Notes: generated by a model from the sequence alone, not told the origin. DNA of 6,066 nt from Lysinibacillus sp. (GCA_012735355.1 JAAYHP010000531.1:1-6066); one strand, 5' to 3'. Shown: positions 1 through 6,066, numbered from the stretch's first letter. Program-made: numbers and translations.

Positions 1-331
1 ACATGAAAATAACTAAACCGACTAAAACATTTCCGCCTGTAACGAATTCTCCAAAGACTTCTACTACATCACCAGCCTCCCCTTGAGAAAGGATGGCACG
101 GGTTGTGGAAATACTTACTCCAAGTCGGAATAACGTTAAAATTAAAATAATCGACGGGAATATAGCAAAATCTAACGCTTCTTTCATGTTCATTGCAGTT
201 AATAGTACAAGTAAAGAAAGCGTAATATTAATGATGATTAAAAAACTTAATAGCCATGTAGGTAGAGGGATAACGAGCATCGCTACTATTATTATTATAA
301 ATGCTAATACTCCTAAGTCGCGAAATTTCAT
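1..331 (-). CDS. flhA: Flagellar export gate protein FlhA, N-terminal part (3' end outside window)
   Basis: FlhA is the large inner-membrane component of the flagellar type III export gate. Its N-terminal membrane domain conducts proton-driven export, and its C-terminal cytoplasmic domain forms a nonameric ring that receives chaperone-substrate complexes. Only the first 110 codons are visible. The protein begins MKFRDLGVLA and is hydrophobic at about 8-22 and 27-46, followed by the family-typical stretches NMKEALDFAIFPS (48-60), LTLFRLGVSISTTRAILSQG (65-84) and FVTGGNVLVGLVIF (96-109). These match my recollection of B. subtilis FlhA closely. The ATG at 331 is preceded by AGGAGG seven bases upstream, one of the best ribosome binding sites here. 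The gene starts 18 nt after the flhB stop. The reading frame is open to the window edge with no stop, so the gene continues beyond position 1; most of the usual length of nearly 700 residues, including the cytoplasmic domain, is missing. Identification is confident. Confidence 0.96.
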   Translation of the reverse strand, partial: MKFRDLGVLAFIIIIVAMLVIPLPTWLLSFLIIINITLSLLVLLTAMNMKEALDFAIFPSIILILTLFRLGVSISTTRAILSQGEAGDVVEVFGEFVTGGNVLVGLVIFM

Positions 332-338
332 TTTTGTC

Positions 339-344
339 CCTCCT
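339..344 (-). promoter_or_regulatory. Shine-Dalgarno site of flhA
   Basis: On the minus strand the sequence reads AGGAGG, then GACAAAA, then ATG. This is a consensus site at 7 nt spacing and fixes the flhA start at 331. It lies in the 18-nt gap after the flhB stop codon. Confidence 0.85.
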
Positions 345-349
345 GCAAA

Positions 350-1438
350 CTAAATTTTGCGTTTAATACGATAAACATATGCTAAAACTTCCGCTACGGC
401 TTTGAAAAATTCCTCTGGCACTTCTTCGCCAATTTCCACTTGATCGTATAAGGCTCTAGCCAAAGGTCTGTTTTCTACCATAATAATATCGTTTTCTTTC
501 GCAATCATTTTAATTTTTTGTGCAACAAAGTCGACACCTTTTGCAACAACTTTTGGAGCATCCATTGACTCATCATCATATTTTAAAGCAATGGCATAAT
601 GGGTTGGGTTCGTAATAACAACATCCGCTTTCGGAACCTCTTGCATCATACGTCTCATTGCCATTTCTCGCTGACGTTGTTTTATTTTAGATTTGATCAA
701 TGGATCTCCTTCCATGTTTTTATATTCGTCTTTAATATCTTGTTTCGACATTTTTAATTGTTTTTCATACTCATATTTTTCATAAAAATAATCAAGAACT
801 GAGATTAATAGTAAAGCAATGGCAGCAGCTATACCCATCATAGCCATCAATTTCGCTAATGTTGTTAAAGTTACCCATGGGCTATGGTAAGCTAATAATA
901 TAACTTCATCCATATGTATCCAAATAACAATGCCAGTTACAGCACCTATAAATGAAATTTTTAATAAAGATTTTATTAGATTAATGATTGCCCGTAATGA
1001 TATGATTTTTTTTATCCCTTTTATCGGGTCTATTTTTTTCAAATCGAGTTTCAATGTTTCAGTTGTAAAGAGAAACCCGAATTGCAAATAGTTAGCTCCA
1101 ATAGCGACAACCATCGCAACCGCCATAATAGGCAACAACAAGACAGCCATTTCAGATAAAGAATCAACGTATATTTCCATGATCATATCGGGTGACACAC
1201 TATCAATTAATATGTATTTTTCTAGTGTTTGTACCAAAAAAGAAAAAAGTCCTTTGAATATGATTGGTGCCATAAATATTAAAAACAGGAACATGATTAA
1301 AAACAATATTGCCGCTGAAACGTCCTGACTTTTAACAACTTGTCCTTTTTTCCGTGCATCTTGTCGTCTTTTCGGTGTTGCTTTTTCTGTCTTTTCACCG
1401 GCAAAATATTGTAAGTCTAAAGGTAGAAATAACTTCAA
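350..1438 (-). CDS. flhB: Flagellar export protein FlhB (substrate-specificity switch), TTG start
   Basis: FlhB is a membrane protein of the flagellar type III export apparatus. Its autocleaved cytoplasmic domain switches export from rod/hook proteins to filament proteins. Starting at the TTG at 1438 gives 362 residues, beginning MKLFLPLDLQYFAGEKTEKA, the usual Bacillus-type N-terminus. Four hydrophobic segments follow at about 42-62, 98-119, 157-177 and 195-216. A charged linker then leads to the cytoplasmic domain. The autocleavage motif NPTH is at 277-280 (context VVITNPTHYAIAL), with cleavage expected between N277 and P278. The conserved VENRPLARALY follows at about 321-331. The longest frame opens at a GTG at 1450 (366 residues), but the SD sequence AGGTGG (1447-1452) sits 8 nt before the TTG and overlaps that GTG, so I prefer the TTG. 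With this start, flhB begins 1 nt after the fliR stop, suggesting coupled translation. The family is certain; the start is inferred. Confidence 0.95.
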   Translation of the reverse strand: MKLFLPLDLQYFAGEKTEKATPKRRQDARKKGQVVKSQDVSAAILFLIMFLFLIFMAPIIFKGLFSFLVQTLEKYILIDSVSPDMIMEIYVDSLSEMAVLLLPIMAVAMVVAIGANYLQFGFLFTTETLKLDLKKIDPIKGIKKIISLRAIINLIKSLLKISFIGAVTGIVIWIHMDEVILLAYHSPWVTLTTLAKLMAMMGIAAAIALLLISVLDYFYEKYEYEKQLKMSKQDIKDEYKNMEGDPLIKSKIKQRQREMAMRRMMQEVPKADVVITNPTHYAIALKYDDESMDAPKVVAKGVDFVAQKIKMIAKENDIIMVENRPLARALYDQVEIGEEVPEEFFKAVAEVLAYVYRIKRKI

Positions 1439-1439
1439 A

Positions 1440-2213
1440 TTAAGCACCACCTAAAAGCTGCATAAGTTCACGCATCGTGATTATCAATAATTCGATAACC
1501 TCTTGCATGACTTGAATCATGATTCCCATAGAAATAAATAATACGAGGAAACCAACAATAATTTTCAAAGGGAACCCAACGACAAATATGTTTAATTGCG
1601 GAACCGTTTTCCCCGTAATCCCAATGGCGAGAGTAACTAACAGTAAAGTTGCAACCATTGGAGCTGACATTTGAAAAGCTAATGCAAAAATAGTTCCAAT
1701 CAACTTTGCAGCAAATTCAGCCATCCCCGCATCTCCGAAGTTTGGATAATCATCAATCGGCAAAAACTGATAACTGTAATAAATTCCATCCAAGATTAAG
1801 TGATGGCCATTAATTGCTATTAACACATATAAAATTAAAATATTAAAAAAATGTCCCAATAAAGGACTTTGAGCCCCAGTTAGTGGATCAACGATATTTG
1901 CCATTGCAAATCCCATTTCAAAATCAATAAATCCACCAGCAATTTGTACTGTAGATATAACGATGGCAGCAGCTAGTCCAATAATTAGTCCAAACATCGC
2001 TTCCTTTATAATCAGCAATATGTAATTTCCATCAATAGGAATAGCCTCCGCTTGAATGGTGTAATACATCATCCAAGACAACATTAATGCTAAAACAATT
2101 TTTAATTGCGGAGGTATCGTTCGATATGAAAAAAAAGGAACGGTAACAAAAAATGCTGAAACCCTTACAAATATTAATAACAAAACAGAATATTGTGGTA
2201 TGATTTCAAACAT
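1440..2213 (-). CDS. fliR: Flagellar export gate protein FliR
   Basis: FliR is a polytopic membrane protein of the flagellar type III export gate. With FliP and FliQ it forms the helical channel at the centre of the basal body. The 257-residue length is normal for the family. The sequence is hydrophobic almost throughout, with membrane segments at about 8-27, 36-52, 65-91, 122-143, 171-199 and 208-235. Family-typical blocks are GGFIDFEMGFAMANIVDP (93-110), with the following GAQSPLLG, and the stretch at about 184-218 (APMVATLLL, then GKTVPQLNIF, then GFPLK). The ATG at 2213 follows an AGGGTGA whose last three bases form part of the fliQ stop, with 8 nt between GGG and the start. The fliQ-fliR gap is 5 nt. 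The stop is 1 nt before the preferred flhB start. Nothing in it looks disrupted. Confidence 0.97.
   Translation of the reverse strand: MFEIIPQYSVLLLIFVRVSAFFVTVPFFSYRTIPPQLKIVLALMLSWMMYYTIQAEAIPIDGNYILLIIKEAMFGLIIGLAAAIVISTVQIAGGFIDFEMGFAMANIVDPLTGAQSPLLGHFFNILILYVLIAINGHHLILDGIYYSYQFLPIDDYPNFGDAGMAEFAAKLIGTIFALAFQMSAPMVATLLLVTLAIGITGKTVPQLNIFVVGFPLKIIVGFLVLFISMGIMIQVMQEVIELLIITMRELMQLLGGA
1447..1452 (-). promoter_or_regulatory. Shine-Dalgarno site of flhB, inside the end of fliR
   Basis: The minus strand reads AGGTGG, then TGCTTAAT, then TTG. The site lies within the last codons of fliR (Leu-Gly-Gly-Ala), so a ribosome finishing fliR passes directly over it. The 8-nt spacing favours the TTG at 1438. 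The GTG codons at 1450 and 1447 fall on the site itself, and no SD-like sequence lies at a suitable distance upstream of them. Confidence 0.7.
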
Positions 2214-2218
2214 TTATG

Positions 2219-2488
2219 TCACCCTATGTACCGAGTTAAATTGTTCAAAATGCTATAAAAATAACTAGACATTTGAGATACCATCCACGGTCCAAAGAAC
2301 ACAATGGCAACAAGCACCGCAATAATTTTTGGTGCAAAAGCCAATGTTTGTTCTTGTATGGACGTTGTTGCTTGAAAAATGCTGAATAAAAGGCCGGTTA
2401 TTAAAGCGACTAACATTAGTGGACCTGATACTAAGAGGACTACCCATACCGCTTGTTCAGCTATTTGAATGACTGTTAATTGTGACAT
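2219..2488 (-). CDS. fliQ: Flagellar export gate protein FliQ
   Basis: FliQ is a small two-helix membrane protein. Several copies pack around FliP and FliR in the flagellar type III export gate. At 89 residues it has the family's usual size. The first hydrophobic hairpin segment spans about 13-37. It is followed by the strongly conserved loop QATTSIQEQTLAFAPK (39-54), then a second segment at about 55-72 ending in FFGPWM (64-69). The start at 2488 is supported by TAGGGGATGAT upstream, where the A of the fliP stop codon begins the ribosome binding site; GGGG lies 10 nt from the ATG. The gap to fliP is 13 nt and to fliR 5 nt. A 60-codon open frame nested in the same stretch is only a shifted reading of this gene. 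Identification rests on size, loop motif and position between fliP and fliR. Confidence 0.97.
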   Translation of the reverse strand: MSQLTVIQIAEQAVWVVLLVSGPLMLVALITGLLFSIFQATTSIQEQTLAFAPKIIAVLVAIVFFGPWMVSQMSSYFYSILNNLTRYIG

Positions 2489-2501
2489 TGAGTATCATCC
2501 C

Positions 2502-3167
2502 CTAAAAACTTTGAAGTAAAGACTTAATAACTAAATACCATCCATCTACAAGTACAAATAATAAAATTTTGAATGGCAACGAAATCATTACCGGTGGTAG
2601 CATCATCATCCCCATGGACATTAGGACACTTGCTACAACCATGTCAATGACGATAAAAGGAATAAAAATCATGAAGCCCATTTGGAATGCCGTTTTTAAT
2701 TCACTTAAAGCAAATGCCGGAACTAAAATTGTTAATGGTATTTCTTCGATAGTTTGTGGTCTTTCTGCTTGATTATATTGTAAAAACAGTTCCAAATCTT
2801 CATGCCTAGTATGTTTTGCCATAAATTCTTTAAAAGGGACGCTTGCTCTTGTATAAGCTTCTTCAAGTCCTATTTCCTCGTTAAAAAGCGGCTGCAATGC
2901 TTCTTCATTTACTTGTTGGAAGGTAGGAGCCATAATAAAGAACGTCAAAAACAAAGCTAGTCCAATAATTACTTGGTTTGGAGGTGTTTGGTTTGTCGCT
3001 AAAGCTGTTCGCGTAAATGATAATACAATGACAATGCGTGTAAACGAAGTCATTAATATTAAAATACTTGGTGCAAGGGATAATACTGTGAGCACAAGTA
3101 TTAATTTAACAGAAGTAGCGACGTTCGTAGGATCAGAGTCAGAAAAGAATGAGATAAATTCTTCCAT
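2502..3167 (-). CDS. fliP: Flagellar export gate protein FliP
   Basis: FliP is the main subunit of the flagellar type III export gate. In known systems five FliP subunits form the core pore with FliR and FliQ. The 221-residue length equals what I recall for B. subtilis. Membrane segments lie at about 21-40, 64-82, 146-182 and 194-217, with a polar loop at about 84-143. Conserved blocks are LMTSFTRIVIVLSFTRTALA (38-57), the adjoining PPNQVIIGLALFLTFFIMAP (62-81), AFALSELKTAFQMGF (151-165) and MSMGMMMLPPVMISLPFKIL (183-202). There is no long N-terminal signal peptide of the kind seen in proteobacterial FliP, as in Bacillus. The ATG at 3167 shares its A with the TAA stop of fliZ (TAATG junction), a classic translational coupling arrangement. 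AAGGAG lies 11 nt upstream, inside the last codons of fliZ. The gene appears intact. Confidence 0.97.
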   Translation of the reverse strand: MEEFISFFSDSDPTNVATSVKLILVLTVLSLAPSILILMTSFTRIVIVLSFTRTALATNQTPPNQVIIGLALFLTFFIMAPTFQQVNEEALQPLFNEEIGLEEAYTRASVPFKEFMAKHTRHEDLELFLQYNQAERPQTIEEIPLTILVPAFALSELKTAFQMGFMIFIPFIVIDMVVASVLMSMGMMMLPPVMISLPFKILLFVLVDGWYLVIKSLLQSF

Positions 3168-3823
3168 TATTTATCGTGCTCCTTTTCCTTCCATTTTTCC
3201 AGCTCATTACGACGCGCTTCTTGAATATCAGATAATTGTTTATTTAACAAATCACCAAAATCTGAATTCGAGTAGTTTTCTTGCGCATCTTTCTGTCCTT
3301 TATTTTTTTTAAACAATTCTAAAATGTAAGGACTACTCGTTGATAATTTTTGCTTTTCATTATAAAAATCTAATAATTTTTCTACTTCTTCTCGTTCTGA
3401 AATTTCTTTAATGAGCTCCACATTTTCACCAACACCAACGATGTACAATTTATGTCCAATTTGTAAAATTTGAACGGATTTTTGAGAACCTAAGGAAAGT
3501 CCCCCAATATTTCGTACAATGTTATTTTGTTGGAAATTAAGACTTTTTTTATTGATAAACTTTAAAACCCATACTAATAATACGAGAACAAATATAAGAG
3601 CGAATAGCATTTTTACATAATCCCATGCAGTAAGACCAACAGCTGCAGTTTCATTATTATTTTCAACAGCTGTTGCGTCTTTCTGGCATTGCTCTGGGTT
3701 TTGTAAACATTCTTCGCTAATCATTTGGTTCGGGTTTGCAAAAGTTTTTTCAACTGGAGCGATTATTGCCAAACCTAAAATAAATGCAAGTACAATTCCA
3801 ACTCTTTTACAAACGCTTTTCAT
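3167..3823 (-). CDS. fliZ: Flagellar biosynthesis protein FliO/FliZ
   Basis: This is the FliO-family protein, called FliZ in B. subtilis, a membrane factor that helps FliP assemble into the export gate. It is the least conserved gene here, and the call rests on architecture and position. Residues 1-29 look like a signal peptide: basic start, hydrophobic core at about 9-22, and a TFA/N cleavage site at 29/30. An extracytoplasmic stretch of about 37 residues follows, then one membrane segment at about 70-90 ending in KFINKK. The cytoplasmic part holds the FliO-like segment at about 103-140 (GGLSLGSQKSVQILQIG, then YIVGVGENVELI), and a charged, helix-prone tail to residue 218. The length is close to B. 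subtilis FliZ. C39 and C46 both lie in the predicted extracytoplasmic stretch. The ATG at 3823 follows cheY by 7 nt and has only a weak SD sequence (AGG, 11 nt away). The stop overlaps the fliP start by 1 nt. Confidence 0.92.
   Translation of the reverse strand: MKSVCKRVGIVLAFILGLAIIAPVEKTFANPNQMISEECLQNPEQCQKDATAVENNNETAAVGLTAWDYVKMLFALIFVLVLLVWVLKFINKKSLNFQQNNIVRNIGGLSLGSQKSVQILQIGHKLYIVGVGENVELIKEISEREEVEKLLDFYNEKQKLSTSSPYILELFKKNKGQKDAQENYSNSDFGDLLNKQLSDIQEARRNELEKWKEKEHDK
3179..3184 (-). promoter_or_regulatory. Shine-Dalgarno site of fliP, inside the end of fliZ
   Basis: The minus strand carries AAGGAG 11 nt before the fliP ATG, within the C-terminal codons of fliZ. Together with the TAATG stop/start overlap it supports the start at 3167 and suggests fliP translation is coupled to fliZ. 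Confidence 0.7.
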
Positions 3824-3830
3824 TCCAAAA

Positions 3831-4193
3831 TCAACCTATTGCTTTTTGTATTGCTTCAATAACGCGGTCTGCTTGGAATGGTTTCACGATAAAGTCTTTA
3901 GCACCAGCTTGAATCGCATCGATAACCATCGCCTGTTGTCCCATAGCAGAACACATTATGACAACTGCATTTGGATCAATGGATTTAATTTGTTTTAAAG
4001 CTGTGATGCCATCCATTTCCGGCATCGTAATATCCATCGTCACTAAATCTGGACGCAATTCATTATATTTTTCAACAGCTTGAACACCGTCAGCAGCTTC
4101 TCCTACTACTTCATATCCATTTTTCGTTAAAATATCTTTAATCATCATGCGCATAAATGCTGCATCATCAACGATTAATATCCTTTTTGACAT
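3831..4193 (-). CDS. cheY: Chemotaxis response regulator CheY
   Basis: CheY is the single-domain receiver that carries the chemotaxis signal from the kinase CheA to the flagellar switch. In Bacillus, phosphorylated CheY binds FliM and FliY and promotes counterclockwise rotation. At 120 residues it is a receiver domain with no output domain. All active-site residues are visible: acidic pair D9-D10, phosphoacceptor D54 (VTMDITMPEMDG), S82 in MCSAMG, and K104 in FIVKPF. The aromatic switch position is F101, as I recall for B. subtilis CheY. The stretches DDAAFMRMMIKDIL and AIQAGAKDFIVKPFQADRV are nearly the same as in B. subtilis, so this is CheY and not a sporulation or other receiver. The ATG at 4193 follows GGGGG with 9 nt spacing, a moderate ribosome binding site. 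The gap to fliY is 23 nt, the largest between two genes here, and to fliZ 7 nt. Confidence 0.97.
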   Translation of the reverse strand: MSKRILIVDDAAFMRMMIKDILTKNGYEVVGEAADGVQAVEKYNELRPDLVTMDITMPEMDGITALKQIKSIDPNAVVIMCSAMGQQAMVIDAIQAGAKDFIVKPFQADRVIEAIQKAIG

Positions 4194-4216
4194 AGAAAGA
4201 TTCCCCCATTATAAGT

Positions 4217-5422
4217 CTATCTTAAATTATTGAGTCGTTCAGTTTGGCTTACAATATCTGTAATTCTTACACCAAAGTTTTCATCAATTACTACGACCTC
4301 GCCCTTAGCGATTAAACGATTATTCACTAAAATGTCTACCGGCTCACCTGCAAGGCGATCTAACTCAATAATCGAACCTGCAGCCAATTGTAAAATTTCT
4401 TTTACTGAATGTTTTGTTCTTCCAAGTTCAACTGTTACTTGTAAAGGAATATCAAGCAACATATTTAAATTGCGCGCCTCTGCTTCTGTGATGTTCGGCT
4501 GCTCAAAAGATGCAAATTGAGCTTGTTGAACACTTACCGGCTGAGGAGCTGGTCGTTTAGGCATTGAAAAGCTTGGTGCTTCCTGCATTGTTGCAGCTTG
4601 TTGTTGATATACTGGTGGTTGATTTGATTGCGCCATTTGTTGCACAGTTCCTTGCGGTGCAGATGGAGTTGAAGTTTGAACCGGTGGAGTTTGAGGCTCT
4701 TCCGGCATGCTCTTCTCTTCACCTTCACCAAGTAAAGATTTTACTATTTCTTTACTAAAATCTAAAGGCAATAATTGCATAATATTTGAATCTACTAAAT
4801 CTCCTATACGTAAACGGAAGGAAACCTTTACTAATATATCTTCATCAGGAATATTTTCCGTTCCTTCATTTTTCTTGATGTTCATTAAATCGATGGAAGG
4901 CGGTGAAATATCCACTTTTTTATTAAATACTGTAGACATGGAAGTAGCTGCTGAACCCATCATTTGATTCATTGCTTCTTGCACAGCACTTAATTGAATT
5001 TCCCCTAAATCAGGTCTTGGATTTTTCCCATCGCCACCAAGCATTAAATCAGCAATGATAGCTGCATCCGATTGTTTAATAACCAATAAATTGATACCAG
5101 TCAATCCTGCCGTATACTCTACTTGCACTGCAACGTAAGGATGAGGAAATTCCTTTTCAATATTATTTCTATGAACAATTGTAACAACAGGTGTTGTTAT
5201 ATCTACTTTTTGCCCTAACAACGAAGAAAGTGCAGTTGCAGAGCTCCCAAAAGAGATATTTCCTATTTCGCCTAAAGCATCGCGATCTATATCCGTTAAA
5301 TAATCTTCTACATTTAATTCTACATCCGAAGTTGAAGCCTCATCTTCCTTTGTACTATTGTCTAATGTTTCACCACGAAGTAGTGCTTCAATTTCTTCTT
5401 GGGAGAGCATATCATCACTCAT
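4217..5422 (-). CDS. fliY: Flagellar switch protein / CheY-P phosphatase FliY
   Basis: FliY is a C-ring protein of Bacillales-type flagella. It combines a CheC-like phosphatase, which dephosphorylates CheY-P at the switch, with a FliN-like C-terminus. The 401 residues hold, in order: an N-terminal CheY-binding peptide (LSQEEIEALLRG, 6-17), a CheC-like domain at about 42-230, a Q/P-rich linker at about 235-312, and a SpoA/FliN domain at about 317-398. Both phosphatase motifs fit D/S-x3-E-x2-N-x22-P exactly: D48, E52, N55, P78, and S145, E149, N152, P175. Both sites therefore look active. The C-terminus carries MLLDIPLQVTVELGRTKHSV and GSIIELDRLAGEPVDILVNN, typical of FliN domains. It is somewhat longer than the roughly 378 residues I recall for B. 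subtilis, apparently because of the linker. The ATG at 5422 overlaps the end of fliM by 8 bp and has a consensus AAAGGAGG 8 nt upstream. cheY, its substrate, is the next gene. Confidence 0.97.
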   Translation of the reverse strand: MSDDMLSQEEIEALLRGETLDNSTKEDEASTSDVELNVEDYLTDIDRDALGEIGNISFGSSATALSSLLGQKVDITTPVVTIVHRNNIEKEFPHPYVAVQVEYTAGLTGINLLVIKQSDAAIIADLMLGGDGKNPRPDLGEIQLSAVQEAMNQMMGSAATSMSTVFNKKVDISPPSIDLMNIKKNEGTENIPDEDILVKVSFRLRIGDLVDSNIMQLLPLDFSKEIVKSLLGEGEEKSMPEEPQTPPVQTSTPSAPQGTVQQMAQSNQPPVYQQQAATMQEAPSFSMPKRPAPQPVSVQQAQFASFEQPNITEAEARNLNMLLDIPLQVTVELGRTKHSVKEILQLAAGSIIELDRLAGEPVDILVNNRLIAKGEVVVIDENFGVRITDIVSQTERLNNLR

Positions 5423-6066
5423 CTTCGTCTCCTCCTTTCAAAGAGTCGATAATTTGAACCGCCATTTTTTTCTTTAATTTACCTGGTTGAACAGTAAATT
5501 TCGGAATATCCCCGACTTTTAGAATAAGCGATTCATTTATTTTTTGATCGAGCTGTATCACATCACCGATACCCATTGTTAAAAAGTCTTCTATTGTAAT
5601 GACTGTTGTACCAAGTTCTGCAACAAGCTCTAAGTCGGCTTCTTTTACTCTAGTTTTCAGCGCTTTTATTTGCGCTTCTGTCGGTTCTTTCGTATTCGAT
5701 TGCATCCAATATTGGACAGATAAATTATGAATAATTGGTTCCAATACTACATGCGGAATACATATTTTAATCATACCAGATGTTTCACCAATGACTGTAT
5801 TCATGGAAATAACAATAACAGTTTCATTCGGTGAAATCATTTGTAAAAACTGTGGATTCACTTCAAGTTCCACGAGCATCGGGTCAATTTCTGCAACATT
5901 TTCCCAAGCTTCCCGCAAATTATCGAAAGATCTTTCGAATAAATTTGTCATTATTTTTTGTTCGATTTCCGTTAAATTATCGACATTTGAATAACTTTCT
6001 CCACTACCACCCATGAGGCGATCTAACATGGAGTAGGCAATGTTCGGATTAATCTCCATTAAGATA
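5415..6066 (-). CDS. fliM: Flagellar motor switch protein FliM, C-terminal part (5' end outside window)
   Basis: FliM is the central C-ring subunit. It binds CheY-P at its N-terminus, FliG through its middle domain, and FliN/FliY through its C-terminus. About 216 codons are visible, roughly the last two thirds of a protein usually near 330 residues. The missing part holds the CheY-binding peptide and the start of the middle domain. The frame is open to the window edge: two codons (Ile-Leu) precede the ATG at 6059, and they align with the interior of B. subtilis FliM (GRIMMEVNP), so this ATG is internal. Counting from it, visible blocks are NIAYSMLDRLMGGSG (6-20, with the GGxG FliG-contact motif), EVNPQFLQMISPNETVIVIS (66-85), IPHVVLEPII (101-110) and a SpoA-type C-terminal domain at about 142-206 (VAELGTTVITIEDFL). 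The tail GGDEDE is acidic. The stop lies 8 bp inside fliY. Confidence 0.96.
   Translation of the reverse strand, partial: ILMEINPNIAYSMLDRLMGGSGESYSNVDNLTEIEQKIMTNLFERSFDNLREAWENVAEIDPMLVELEVNPQFLQMISPNETVIVISMNTVIGETSGMIKICIPHVVLEPIIHNLSVQYWMQSNTKEPTEAQIKALKTRVKEADLELVAELGTTVITIEDFLTMGIGDVIQLDQKINESLILKVGDIPKFTVQPGKLKKKMAVQIIDSLKGGDEDE
5431..5438 (-). promoter_or_regulatory. Shine-Dalgarno site of fliY, inside the end of fliM
   Basis: The minus strand reads AAAGGAGG, then AGACGAAG, then ATG. This consensus site at 8 nt spacing lies within the last codons of fliM (around Lys-Gly-Gly) and fixes the fliY start at 5422, eight bases inside fliM. It is the strongest ribosome binding site in the window along with that of flhA. 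Confidence 0.85.

Noticed and set aside
93..353. Open reading frame on the plus strand opposite flhA
   Set aside because: It is antisense to a clearly conserved flhA coding region, has no recognisable domain, and arises from reading that gene backwards.
2265..2447. 60-codon minus-strand open frame nested in fliQ
   Set aside because: It is a shifted frame of fliQ, which is full length and conserved; there is no sign of a frameshift.
2569..3312. Two plus-strand open frames (2569-2772 and 3028-3312) opposite fliP and fliZ
   Set aside because: Both lie antisense to well-conserved genes and show no family features; they are shadow frames.
3301..3320. T-rich run resembling a terminator tail
   Set aside because: It lies inside fliZ, is not preceded by a GC-rich hairpin that I can see, and encodes the Lys/Phe-rich stretch around LFKKNKGQ.
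4230..5457. Several open frames on both strands within fliY
   Set aside because: FliY is intact from start to stop with all domains. The others are shadows, helped by the low-complexity linker with few stop codons in other frames.
6057..6059. ATG at 6059 as the start of fliM
   Set aside because: The frame stays open upstream to the window edge, there is no ribosome binding site, and the protein aligns with the interior of FliM, lacking its usual first ~115 residues.
1..6066. A new or unusual biological system
   Set aside because: Gene content and order match the standard Bacillus-type fla/che operon, with no inserted gene, mobile element, repeat array or unexplained stretch longer than 25 bases.

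Overview
The window is a contiguous piece of a flagellar/chemotaxis (fla/che) operon. Every gene lies on the minus strand, so transcription runs from position 6066 towards position 1. In that order the genes are fliM (5' end missing), fliY, cheY, fliZ (fliO), fliP, fliQ, fliR, flhB and flhA (only its N-terminal 110 codons, cut by the window start). This is the order of the middle of the Bacillus subtilis fla/che operon. FliY in place of a simple FliN, a cheY between fliY and fliZ, AT-rich codon use and AGGAGG-type ribosome binding sites all point to a low-GC Bacillota, most likely Bacillales. I cannot name the species from this sequence.

Region by region: 4217-6066 encodes the switch complex (C-ring) proteins FliM and FliY. 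3831-4193 encodes CheY, whose phosphorylated form binds FliM and FliY. 1-3823 encodes membrane parts of the flagellar type III export apparatus: FliO/FliZ (assembly factor for FliP), FliP, FliQ and FliR (the export gate core), FlhB (substrate-specificity switch) and FlhA (export gate, cytoplasmic ring). Together the products build the rotor switch and the secretion channel at the flagellar base.

The layout is very compact. Intergenic gaps are 1-23 nt, or the genes overlap: fliM/fliY by 8 bp and fliZ/fliP by 1 bp. Several Shine-Dalgarno (SD) sequences lie over or inside the end of the preceding gene, which suggests translational coupling. I see no convincing internal promoter, terminator, RNA gene, repeat, mobile element or CRISPR array, and no gene on the plus strand. 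No stretch longer than 25 bases lacks a gene.

I found no new biological system. The most useful detail is the flhB start: the SD sequence and family comparison favour a TTG at 1438 over the GTG at 1450 that opens the longest reading frame. Lesser points are a Q/P-rich FliY linker between intact domains, a cysteine pair in the extracytoplasmic part of FliZ, and a weak ribosome binding site for fliZ.
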